Shown here: positions 33,741 through 41,591 of the stretch, piece by piece
How the letters are laid out: each line of letters begins with the position of its first letter
Numbering within the stretch: the stretch's first letter is position 1
Assembly (NCBI GenBank): GCA_045634445.1
Contig: JAZRAG010000058.1
Coordinates: forward strand, 1-64,000
Direction: 5' to 3'
Origin: Spyradenecus sp045634445
Lineage (GTDB): Bacteria > Verrucomicrobiota > Kiritimatiellia > RFP12 > DVOR01
Length of the DNA stretch: 64,000 bases
Position numbers and translations under genes: made by a program
Notes under the pieces: model-generated
Seen by the model: the letters and a program-made list of their open reading frames with translations, nothing else
What the model was told of the DNA's origin: nothing
The model's database searches: none

Positions 33741-34364
33741 ATGATTACGATTTTAGATTATGGTGCTGGGAACCTAACAAGTGTTCGTCTTGCGTTTGAA
33801 CGTTTAGGGGAACAGCCTGATTTGATCACGGATGCTTCTCAATATAAAGGTGGACGCATCCTCTTTCCTGGTGTAGGTTCTGCCGCTTCGGGTATGGCGG
33901 GTGTTCAAGCGCGTGGATTTGATCAATTATTACGCGCTGCAGTCGCCAATGGAACACCTGTAATGGGAATTTGCCTTGGAATGCAGTTATTGCTTTCAAC
34001 ATCAGAAGAAGATGGCGGGACTCAAGGCTTGAATTTAATTGCGGGAGCATGTCGCGAATTTGATCGTTCGAAAGAACCTACTGCAAAGATTCCACATATG
34101 GGATGGAATACCTTGCATCATATGGAGCACCCACTATTTGCTGGCATTGAACAAGATGCAGCGTTCTACTTTGTTCATTCTTACTTTGTAACACCTGAAA
34201 ATCCAAGTCATGTTTTAGGTGTTACCGACTATTGTGGTGAATCTTTTGCCGCAGTGATTGGTAAAGGAACGCTTTTTGCAACGCAATTCCATCCTGAACG
34301 AAGTGGCGAAGCAGGTGCAATGCTCTTGAAAAACTTCTTGAGTTGGGAGGGCGTATGCTCTTAA
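33741..34364 (+). CDS. hisH: Imidazole glycerol phosphate synthase, glutaminase subunit
   Basis: A 207-residue class I glutamine amidotransferase that supplies ammonia to HisF in histidine synthesis. It starts ITILDYGAGNLTSV, has the nucleophile Cys in GICLGMQLLL, and the catalytic His/Glu in TQFHPERSGEAG. Its stop overlaps the hisF start region. No other his gene is present, so the his pathway is dispersed; a role in LPS sugar amination (as in some HisH/HisF paralogues) seems less likely because both sequences are standard. Confidence 0.94.
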   Translation: MITILDYGAGNLTSVRLAFERLGEQPDLITDASQYKGGRILFPGVGSAASGMAGVQARGFDQLLRAAVANGTPVMGICLGMQLLLSTSEEDGGTQGLNLIAGACREFDRSKEPTAKIPHMGWNTLHHMEHPLFAGIEQDAAFYFVHSYFVTPENPSHVLGVTDYCGESFAAVIGKGTLFATQFHPERSGEAGAMLLKNFLSWEGVCS

Positions 34365-35125
34365 AACGATTAATTGTTTGCCTAGACGTTCGCAACGGCC
34401 GTGTAACAAAAGGTGTAAAGTTTAAGGGAAATGTTGACGTTGGCGATCCTGTTGATATGGCTGCGCAATACTGCAAAGATGGTGCAGACGAACTCGTATT
34501 TTACGATATCACTGCGAGCGCAGAGCATCGTTGTTGCGATTTAGATATGGTAGCGCGTGCAGCTCGCGCTTTGAGTGTCCCATTTACTGTTGGGGGCGGC
34601 ATTCGCGGTGTGGAAGATATGCGTGCGGCATTATTAGCTGGTGCGGATAAAGTCTCTTTAAATTCCCTCGCTGTTGAATCTCCAGAGATTTTAACCGAAG
34701 GAGCAAAGGCTTTCGGTCGTCAGTGTGTTGTTCTTGGGATGGACGCTAAACGAGTCCCTATTTCGTCAACGATACCCTCTGGGTATGAAGTTGTGATTCG
34801 TGGTGGCCGTCAACCCACGGGACTTGATGCGCTTGCTTGGGCTCAAGAGGCTGTTGCACGAGGAGCAGGGGAAATCTGCTTAAATGCAATTGACACCGAT
34901 GGCGTTCGCGAAGGATATGAATTGCCAATTACGCGAATGGTTAGCCAAGCAGTAAGTGTACCTGTCATTGCCTCAGGTGGTGCAGGAATGCCGCAGCATC
35001 TTGTGGACGTCTTAACGAGTGGTTGCGCTGATGCTGCTTTAGTTGCTTCAATGGTACATACAATGGGGTATACATGCGGTGGCATTAAGAATGCTTTGCG
35101 TGAAGCAGGTATTCCTATGAGGTAA
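34355..35125 (+). CDS. hisF: Imidazole glycerol phosphate synthase, cyclase subunit
   Basis: A 256-residue TIM-barrel cyclase that joins PRFAR and ammonia to give imidazole glycerol phosphate and AICAR. MLLKRLIVCLDVRNGRVTKG holds the catalytic Asp of the first strand; VGGGIRGVEDMRALL and GADKVSLNS bind phosphate, MDAKR carries the second catalytic Asp, and ASGGAGMPQHL is the last phosphate site. A GGGAGG site precedes the ATG at 34355, overlapping hisH by ten bases. Product AICAR feeds the transformylase encoded at 49132. Confidence 0.95.
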   Translation: MLLKRLIVCLDVRNGRVTKGVKFKGNVDVGDPVDMAAQYCKDGADELVFYDITASAEHRCCDLDMVARAARALSVPFTVGGGIRGVEDMRAALLAGADKVSLNSLAVESPEILTEGAKAFGRQCVVLGMDAKRVPISSTIPSGYEVVIRGGRQPTGLDALAWAQEAVARGAGEICLNAIDTDGVREGYELPITRMVSQAVSVPVIASGGAGMPQHLVDVLTSGCADAALVASMVHTMGYTCGGIKNALREAGIPMR

Positions 35126-35127
35126 TC

Positions 35128-35565
35128 ATGCGCAACGAAAACTTTGAACGTGCTGTTTCTCAGATTCTAAAACGTGACAAGCGTTATCCACGTGGCGCTT
35201 ATGATATCATGCCAATTGCATTGGATTACACGGTTCGCCAAATTCAAGAACGCGAACGCGCTGGAAAATCTCTCGAAAATGGATCGTCTTCTCGCCATGT
35301 TACAGGACGTCAACTGGCAGAAGGCTTTCGCGATTATATCCTTGAAGAATTTGGACCGTTTTCAGAGGAAATCTTAAACGACTTGAATCTGCATGCAACG
35401 ATTGATATTGGACATTTGGTTTTCAATCTTATTTCAGTTGGTTGTTTTGGAAAAACACCTGAAGATAGTCTTGAAGATTTTGAAGATGTTTACGACTTCA
35501 AAGATGCATTTTCAGAACCTTTTTCGGTACGTGCACCAGAATTCTATCAAGATAAAGAAATATGA
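35128..35565 (+). CDS. Planctomycete/Verrucomicrobia conserved small protein (Minf_1886/TIGR04138 type)
   Basis: A 145-residue cytosolic protein. The pattern FERAVSQILKRDKRYPRGAY, then RHVTGRQLAEGFRDYILEEF, then DIGHLVFNLISVG matches the family conserved in Planctomycetes, Verrucomicrobia and relatives. No function is known for it. It is placed between hisF (2-bp gap) and ung (ATGA overlap), and this is one of the best taxonomic hints in the window. Confidence 0.8.
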   Translation: MRNENFERAVSQILKRDKRYPRGAYDIMPIALDYTVRQIQERERAGKSLENGSSSRHVTGRQLAEGFRDYILEEFGPFSEEILNDLNLHATIDIGHLVFNLISVGCFGKTPEDSLEDFEDVYDFKDAFSEPFSVRAPEFYQDKEI

Positions 35566-36212
35566 AAACCGATTGGCGTGACGCATTAGCGGATTTTATT
35601 AATACTCCTGCGTTTGCTTCTTTACGTAAGTTTGTTAAAGAAGTCTATGCTAAGGAACAGATTCTGCCGCCTCAAGAGACAATTTACGCTGCACTTCAGC
35701 TTTGTTCACTTGCAAAAACACGCGTTGTTATCTTAGGACAAGACCCTTATCCAACGCCAGGACATGCACATGGCCTCGCTTTTTCAGTTCAGCATCCTAT
35801 TGCGCCACCACCATCTCTTCGTAACATCTTAAAAGAGATTGAATCGGATGTTGGACCTTCGCAGATTCAAGGCGGAGATTTAACACCGTGGGCACAGCAG
35901 GGAGTTCTTTTGCTTAACACTATTTTAACAGTGCGTGCTGGTGCTCCACTCTCACATGCGGGGCAAGGGTGGGAAGATTTTACGGATGAAATAATTAAGA
36001 CCATTGCTCAAAAGCGCGAAAATGTTGTTTTTATGTTGTGGGGGAGCAAAGCTAAAGCAAAAAGTAAGTTCATTGATGCAAAGCGGCATTGTATTCTCAC
36101 TGCAGCTCATCCGTCACCACTTTCTGCATGGAATGGTTTTTTTGGTTGTAAGCACTTCTCTCAAGCAAATGCCTATTTAACGGCACATCATTACGATCCA
36201 ATTATTTGGTAA
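35562..36212 (+). CDS. ung: Uracil-DNA glycosylase
   Basis: Family 1 uracil-DNA glycosylase of 216 residues, which removes uracil from DNA for base-excision repair. The water-activating loop GQDPYPTPGHAHGLAFSV and the catalytic/minor-groove loop HPSPLSAWNGFFG are intact; LLLNTILTVRAGAPLSHAG is the central conserved block. It overlaps the previous gene by four bases and is the last gene of the plus-strand run, with a terminator 43 bp downstream. Confidence 0.97.
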   Translation: MKTDWRDALADFINTPAFASLRKFVKEVYAKEQILPPQETIYAALQLCSLAKTRVVILGQDPYPTPGHAHGLAFSVQHPIAPPPSLRNILKEIESDVGPSQIQGGDLTPWAQQGVLLLNTILTVRAGAPLSHAGQGWEDFTDEIIKTIAQKRENVVFMLWGSKAKAKSKFIDAKRHCILTAAHPSPLSAWNGFFGCKHFSQANAYLTAHHYDPIIW

Positions 36213-36254
36213 CTGTAAGTTGTTACTTGGTTTAGAATACTTTTGCTTAAATAG

Positions 36255-36287
36255 AGAAGCCGGCTTGAAAATCCAAGTCGGCTTCTT
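36255..36287. terminator. Bidirectional terminator between ung and TSCPD gene
   Basis: AGAAGCCGGCTTG (36255-36267) pairs with CCAAGTCGGCTTCT (36273-36286) around a short A-rich loop, with T/A-rich flanks on both sides, between two convergent genes. Confidence 0.75.
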
Positions 36288-36311
36288 ATTAAACATACGA
36301 AGTAAATACAT

Positions 36312-36554
36312 TTATTCACTCAAATCATTAAGCAATGCTTGAGCTAACTGATCAGGGCAAGATGTGCCATTGCGACAAACAATACCTTTAAGCAAAGGAA
36401 TGACTTCCTTAACTGGACGGCCGACAACCAAACGTGCTACACCTTGAGTATTACCTGGGCAACCTCCATGAATTGTACAAGAGGTGATAACACCATTCGT
36501 AATTTCATAACTTGCACCGCTTGCACAAGTTCCACGAAAAGAGACAGTCTTCAT
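36312..36554 (-). CDS. TSCPD-domain small protein
   Basis: An 80-residue protein of the TSCPD family (TIGR03905-like). It contains GTCASGASYEI, TIHGGCPGNTQGVARL and the name-giving NGTSCPDQLAQAL. The same domain forms the C-terminus of some vitamin-B12-dependent ribonucleotide reductases, where the cysteines may take part in redox or metal binding; free-standing members are uncharacterised. GGAG at 36563-36566 supports the start at 36554 rather than an ATG five codons upstream. The gene is isolated and faces ung. Confidence 0.85.
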   Translation of the reverse strand: MKTVSFRGTCASGASYEITNGVITSCTIHGGCPGNTQGVARLVVGRPVKEVIPLLKGIVCRNGTSCPDQLAQALLNDLSE

Positions 36555-36623
36555 TGTGTATTTCTCCAAAATATCGCTATTGTAACATAGTTTTAAGCTT
36601 AATAATCTTTTACACAGGTTTTA

Positions 36624-37481
36624 TTATAAATGCCATTCTTGATGGATGAATTGAGCTAAAGCTTCTTGCCAAGGTGGCAGTTTAGGTAGGCCTATAGATT
36701 TAAGCTTTTCCTTTGATAAAACAACATTTCGAGGACGTTTTGCCGGGCGTGGAATGTCTGTAATAGAACAAGGTTCTAATGAAATGTCGAAATATCCTGC
36801 TACTCTGAAAATTGTCTTTGCGAACTCATACCACGTAGTTGCACCTTCACATGAAATATGAAATGTACCTGTCAATTCTGGACGTTGTAAGATGGTTGTT
36901 AAGACTTTTGCCACATCTGTAGCAGGTGTAGGTGTACCATATAAATCATTAACAAGGGTAAGAGTGCGTAGTGGATGGGCAGCAGCTAAGGCAATCATTG
37001 AATGAACAAAACTCGGTCCACCAGAGCCATAAAGCCATCCAGTCCGAACAATAATATAATTTTGACAAATTTCTTTAATTGTTTTCTCTGCAGCCAGTTT
37101 ACTCTTGCCATAAACGGTATTGGGATGCGTTGGATTATTTTCTTTAAGCTCTCCTTTTTGTTCACCCGAAAAGACAGCAGATGTTGAAATTGCAATTAAT
37201 CTTGCGCCAAATGCCGCAGTGGCTCGAGCAAGATTCGCAGTAGCAGTTTCATTTATTAAAAAGGCTCGATTAGGATTTAATTCACACAAATCCAATGAAG
37301 TCATTTCTGCACAGTGCACAACGACTTCAGGTTGGATTGAACTAAAAAGATGTTCAAGTTTTTCCTGGTCTAGTAAGTCAACATCAAGAGATTCTGTTGT
37401 AAAACACTCGTGTATGTGTTGCCATTGTGTCAACAATGTCCGACCAAGTATCCCACGACTTCCTGTAATTAGGATTCGCAT
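36624..37481 (-). CDS. dTDP-4-dehydrorhamnose reductase-like NAD(P)-dependent protein
   Basis: A 285-residue short-chain (extended) reductase of the RmlD family. The Rossmann loop is ITGSRGILGR (residues 4-13), the catalytic YGKSK is near residue 130, and TPTPATDVAKVL and RPRNVVLSKEKL are RmlD-type blocks. It could be the last step of dTDP-L-rhamnose synthesis, but RmlA, B and C are not nearby, and related reductases serve other nucleotide sugars or methionine adenosyltransferase. It overlaps the 3' end of the acyltransferase gene by 13 bases, on the same strand. Confidence 0.8.
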   Translation of the reverse strand: MRILITGSRGILGRTLLTQWQHIHECFTTESLDVDLLDQEKLEHLFSSIQPEVVVHCAEMTSLDLCELNPNRAFLINETATANLARATAAFGARLIAISTSAVFSGEQKGELKENNPTHPNTVYGKSKLAAEKTIKEICQNYIIVRTGWLYGSGGPSFVHSMIALAAAHPLRTLTLVNDLYGTPTPATDVAKVLTTILQRPELTGTFHISCEGATTWYEFAKTIFRVAGYFDISLEPCSITDIPRPAKRPRNVVLSKEKLKSIGLPKLPPWQEALAQFIHQEWHL

Positions 37482-39325
37482 TTCTCATCCTTTAGTTGTG
37501 CATCACAATAGGCTTGATAGAGAGCTTTACCCATATAACGCGAGATATCACGTGGAGAAGCTTTGAGCAAATCAACCACAATAAGTCCGTCAATTGTTGT
37601 TCCAAAACTAGGGTCAATGTTGAACGCAACAATTTCACCTCCTAATTTGAGGTATTGACGAATGAGGATTGGAATCTCATGACGACCTTCTTCAATTTCA
37701 CTAATAGCGTGATTAATATCGTCTTCACCCTCTCGGAAGTCGACATAATCGGCATGTTGCCATTCTGCTAAACGTAAGAATTTTGGAGGCAATCGTGCTG
37801 CTATCCAATTTGCAAGAGATTGATTATACGCAGTTCGCTTGAGATATTCAATTAGGAGAGCAGAAGAGGCTTCACTAAATTCATGTGAAATGCTTACAGG
37901 ACCAAAGAGAATTGTATAGCGAGGATGCTGCGCAATAAACGTCAAAACGCCTCGCCAAAGAAGGAGTAGGGGCGCAAAGGTTTTTTGATAACTAGGACGC
38001 ACAAATGAACGACCTAATTCGATTGCTGGACCTGGTAAATGGCCTAAAAAGCGTTCATCAAACTGAAAAAGTGTGCGTGTATAAAGTGCATTTAGACCTT
38101 TTTCTTCTACTAATACATCGGTCAATGCTAAACGATAACACCCCACAATTGCACGATCATGACGTTGCCAAAGAATAATCTGATAGTACGATTCGTCAAA
38201 TTCATCAATGTCTAAGGTGTGACCAGTACCTTCACCTGCAGCACGAAATGTTAATTCACGGAGACGCCCAATTTCTGATAGTGTAATTGGGATATACTTC
38301 CCTTGGATAGCATACACAATATGATCATCTGTCGTGAAAAGGGTCGCGTCAAGTGGCAATGAAGCAATTTCTGCCTCAATACGTTCCGGCGGAATGGGTG
38401 CAATAACAGGCTCAATGACACGTTCTTCTGTATCAAGCGTGAGTCGTTTCATTTGGGTATTAAACCACGTTTCACGTTGACGACCTTCCAACAAAAAGGT
38501 ACGAAAACGCAAATAACGAAGAGCGTCATTGTCGTCGGAAAAACGTTTAAAAAGATTCTGCGAGGAAAGAGGGGCGCCAACATACAGTGAAAGGGTTCGA
38601 TTCTGGAGACGCAACATTTCACGTGCGAGTAGCAGAGTCCTCAATCTTGGATGAATTTTACCCATCAAATGGAAAAGCAGAGAAGCCGATCCTGGAATGT
38701 AAACGGGTAATATTTGGAGAGATTCAGTAGCTTTTCGTAAAAGTGTCATCACCGAAACATGCCAAACAGCATCTCGCACATGGAAGGCTTTCGGTTCAAA
38801 ACTTGCAACTTCACCAGAAGGAAAAATAATTAACGCATGTCCATCACGAAGCCAATTCAATGCTTGACGAATCGCATGAATATTACGCGTGGCAGAGTCT
38901 GCAAGTCCGAAAGGATCTACGAAAAAGATATGTTCGCGTAATTCTGGAATACGTTTGAGGATAAAATTGCCTAGAATCTTTACGTCGGGACGTTGTTGAC
39001 GAATGAGTTCAAGCAATGCTAACCCCTCTGTTCCACCAAAAGGGTGATTTGCAACAATTGCTAAAGCGCCTGTCGTCGGAATCTTTTGGCGATCTGTGTC
39101 CGACACGGCCACCTTAATCTTCATCGCTTCTAAGGTTTGTTTGGCAAAAGACTCGTCGTGCTGCGTAGCACTCACTTTTGAATAAATTTGCTGAAGTTGT
39201 GTTAACCCCAAGAGTTTCTCAGCCCAACGATGCGACACCTTCGCAAGCGCCCTTAACCATGGCCGACGAATTTGTTGCCATGGAAGGGTAAAAACTGCTT
39301 GCGAGGGGTCTTCGGATGGTTCCAT
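37469..39325 (-). CDS. Double acyltransferase (PlsC-like + GNAT), OlsF-like
   Basis: A 618-residue fusion. Residues about 85-290 form a lysophospholipid-acyltransferase-like domain (IVANHPFGGTEGLAL; IIFPSGEVASF), and about 310-600 form a hemolysin/OlsB-type N-acyltransferase domain (YQIILWQRHDRAIVGCYRLAL; ELGRSFVRPSYQK; LFGPVSISHEFS). This order matches OlsF, a bifunctional enzyme that makes ornithine lipids from ornithine in other bacteria. It may synthesise ornithine or another amino-acid lipid, phosphate-free membrane lipids; that is inference from architecture. Followed by the RmlD-like gene with a short overlap. Confidence 0.75.
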   Translation of the reverse strand: MEPSEDPSQAVFTLPWQQIRRPWLRALAKVSHRWAEKLLGLTQLQQIYSKVSATQHDESFAKQTLEAMKIKVAVSDTDRQKIPTTGALAIVANHPFGGTEGLALLELIRQQRPDVKILGNFILKRIPELREHIFFVDPFGLADSATRNIHAIRQALNWLRDGHALIIFPSGEVASFEPKAFHVRDAVWHVSVMTLLRKATESLQILPVYIPGSASLLFHLMGKIHPRLRTLLLAREMLRLQNRTLSLYVGAPLSSQNLFKRFSDDNDALRYLRFRTFLLEGRQRETWFNTQMKRLTLDTEERVIEPVIAPIPPERIEAEIASLPLDATLFTTDDHIVYAIQGKYIPITLSEIGRLRELTFRAAGEGTGHTLDIDEFDESYYQIILWQRHDRAIVGCYRLALTDVLVEEKGLNALYTRTLFQFDERFLGHLPGPAIELGRSFVRPSYQKTFAPLLLLWRGVLTFIAQHPRYTILFGPVSISHEFSEASSALLIEYLKRTAYNQSLANWIAARLPPKFLRLAEWQHADYVDFREGEDDINHAISEIEEGRHEIPILIRQYLKLGGEIVAFNIDPSFGTTIDGLIVVDLLKASPRDISRYMGKALYQAYCDAQLKDEKCES

Positions 39326-39365
39326 ACTTACGCTACGAAATCAGAACGATTGTATGGCACAACTT

Positions 39366-41564
39366 TTATTGGAAGAGCATGCCTTCCGGCGAACTCTCAG
39401 CCGCATTTTCAGAAGCTACCCACCACTGTGGGCGCTTCGTATCAATGCGTTCGATCTGCTTTGAGGTCATTTGAATACCCTTGGAAGATGCGGCGGTAAC
39501 ACGTACCTTCTGCGGATCAAAAGCCAACTGAGAATAACGCTGATACTTCAGGAATTTAAACTTCACATAAATCGTTTCAGGAGTACCACGATAGAGCAAG
39601 AGAATTGTTGCTCCCTCTGGTACGAGGCTATAATCCTTATTTAAGATCATACCGCCCCATGTGAAACGCTTGATGTATGTAAAGCCATAAAGCGGTTCAT
39701 AATAGACGCAAGTAAAGATTTCGTCGCGATTGTAAATGCCAGCGGTGAAGTAATTAACGGGGGCACGCTGTTTGAGTGCGCCGAGCCATTCCTTATCTGG
39801 TTCGTATTCGGCATCAGCAAGCAATTTGTCTGGTGGCGGCGTAAAACGATAACGCCCATTACTCCACACCATATAAATCTTGTCGAGACTTGAACAAGGG
39901 AAGAGAGGTGTGCCACCCTTGATGTCGTGACCGATATAACGATCTTCAGAGAGGCGAAGTGTCAATTCTGTCGAGGTTAAGGCACGCTCGTCAATTTCCT
40001 GGAATCCGTCAGCTACTTCTGTTAAACGTGGATAAACCTTAGCGTATTCCTTCAAGAGGCCTTTAAGGAACTTCACTGCATAACGTGCGAGATGGCCAAG
40101 ATCGTCAGTAATTTGAGCATGTTCTTGACGAAGCGCTTCCATTTCATCATTATGACGATTGATATCGTAAAGTGAGATACGACGAATCGGAATCTTTAAG
40201 AGCATTTCGATTTCATCGTCAGTAATTTCGTGACCAATCTGTTCCATGAAGGGGGCAAAGCCAAGGCGAATCTCCATTGCCACACCTTCCGCAGTTTTGA
40301 CTGTTTCAATGCGCTTATAAATACGATTCTCAATGAAAATCGCTTCCAAAGTTTTGCGCATCATCAACTGATCAATTTCGCTTAAGCGAACGCGGAACTC
40401 TGCAGCAAAAATATCCTGTAAACGTTGTGCATGGTCAGCCAACATTTCTGCAACAGAGAGTTCAACCGGACGATTGTCACGCAATACTACGATACGACTA
40501 GAAATCTTACGTTCACATTCTGTGAAGGCATAGAGGGCTTTGCGAACCTTCTCTAAATCAGAGCCAGGTGTCAAAGAAAGTTCGATTTCAACCTTTTCCG
40601 CAGTGAAGTTATCAATATGACGAATGGGCAACTTCTTGGTCTTAATCGCCTTTTCAATCGATTCTGCCAAGCGGTCGGTCGTGATGCCGTAAGGTACAGA
40701 GGTGATAAAGAGTTTATTCTTTTCTTTATCACGTTGTTCAATCTTTGCACGGACGCGGACGCTACCATTGCCATTATTGTATTCCGAAGCGTCCATCACA
40801 CCGCCAGTTATGAAGTCAGGCAAGAGTGTAGGACAGGGCTTCTTTTGAAGAATAGCAATTTCAGCTTCCAAGAGTTCTGGGAAGTTATGTGGCAAAATGG
40901 CAGTTGATAAGCCTACTGCAATGCCGTCTACACCTAACATCAAACTCAGTGGAATCTTAGCAGGAAGGAGAATCGGCTCTTTGTTACGACCATCATAACT
41001 TGGAACGTAATCTGTGATTTTCGGAGAGAAAAGCTGTTCGCGCGCAAGCTTTGTTAGACGACATTCAATGTAACGTGCAGCAGCAGCTTCGTCTCCAGTA
41101 AAGATATTGCCGAAGTTACCTTGCCCTTGGATTAAATAGCGTTTGTTAGCGAGTGTAACGATAGCATCTTTAATTGCAGCATCACCATGCGGATGGTAAT
41201 GCATCGTGTTACCTACGACACCCGCCACTTTGGAGAAACGCCCATCGTCCTTTTCCCACATGGCATGGAGAATTCGACGCTGAACGGGCTTCAATCCGTC
41301 TTCTACGGTCGGAAGTGCGCGGTCACAGATAGAGTAGGAGGCGAACTGTAAGAAGTTCGCTTCCATCAAACGTCCAAAGGGGCCTCGGTCATGCACTTCA
41401 GGCACGGAGATCTTCTGTGGTGCAATTACGGCTACAGGTGGAGGTGTGTCACCTTCAAAAGAGGACTCTTCGGCTTCTTCTGTAGTTTCTGCAGAGGTGT
41501 CAAGAATTTCAGAGAGAAATTCATCTTGCAGGCTATCGTTATCGTCTTGGCTATTTTTCGACAT
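39366..41564 (-). CDS. parC: DNA topoisomerase IV subunit A (ParC/GyrA family)
   Basis: A 732-residue type IIA topoisomerase A subunit. After an acidic 60-residue extension it has SICDRALPTVEDGLKPVQRR, the YHPHGD block, and the active-site Tyr165 in AAAARYIECRLT. The C-terminal part is short and lacks the GyrA-box repeats, which favours ParC over GyrA. ParE is not in the window. It precedes the acyltransferase gene by 40 bp on the same strand and follows the peptide-binding protein gene by 27 bp. Confidence 0.88.
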   Translation of the reverse strand: MSKNSQDDNDSLQDEFLSEILDTSAETTEEAEESSFEGDTPPPVAVIAPQKISVPEVHDRGPFGRLMEANFLQFASYSICDRALPTVEDGLKPVQRRILHAMWEKDDGRFSKVAGVVGNTMHYHPHGDAAIKDAIVTLANKRYLIQGQGNFGNIFTGDEAAAARYIECRLTKLAREQLFSPKITDYVPSYDGRNKEPILLPAKIPLSLMLGVDGIAVGLSTAILPHNFPELLEAEIAILQKKPCPTLLPDFITGGVMDASEYNNGNGSVRVRAKIEQRDKEKNKLFITSVPYGITTDRLAESIEKAIKTKKLPIRHIDNFTAEKVEIELSLTPGSDLEKVRKALYAFTECERKISSRIVVLRDNRPVELSVAEMLADHAQRLQDIFAAEFRVRLSEIDQLMMRKTLEAIFIENRIYKRIETVKTAEGVAMEIRLGFAPFMEQIGHEITDDEIEMLLKIPIRRISLYDINRHNDEMEALRQEHAQITDDLGHLARYAVKFLKGLLKEYAKVYPRLTEVADGFQEIDERALTSTELTLRLSEDRYIGHDIKGGTPLFPCSSLDKIYMVWSNGRYRFTPPPDKLLADAEYEPDKEWLGALKQRAPVNYFTAGIYNRDEIFTCVYYEPLYGFTYIKRFTWGGMILNKDYSLVPEGATILLLYRGTPETIYVKFKFLKYQRYSQLAFDPQKVRVTAASSKGIQMTSKQIERIDTKRPQWWVASENAAESSPEGMLFQ

Positions 41565-41591
41565 GGGCGGTTAGAATAACGGCAGGGAAAA

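Noticed and set aside
33741..35125. HisH/HisF as an LPS sugar-amination pair
   Set aside because: Both sequences carry the standard histidine-pathway motifs; the glycosyltransferase context alone is not enough.
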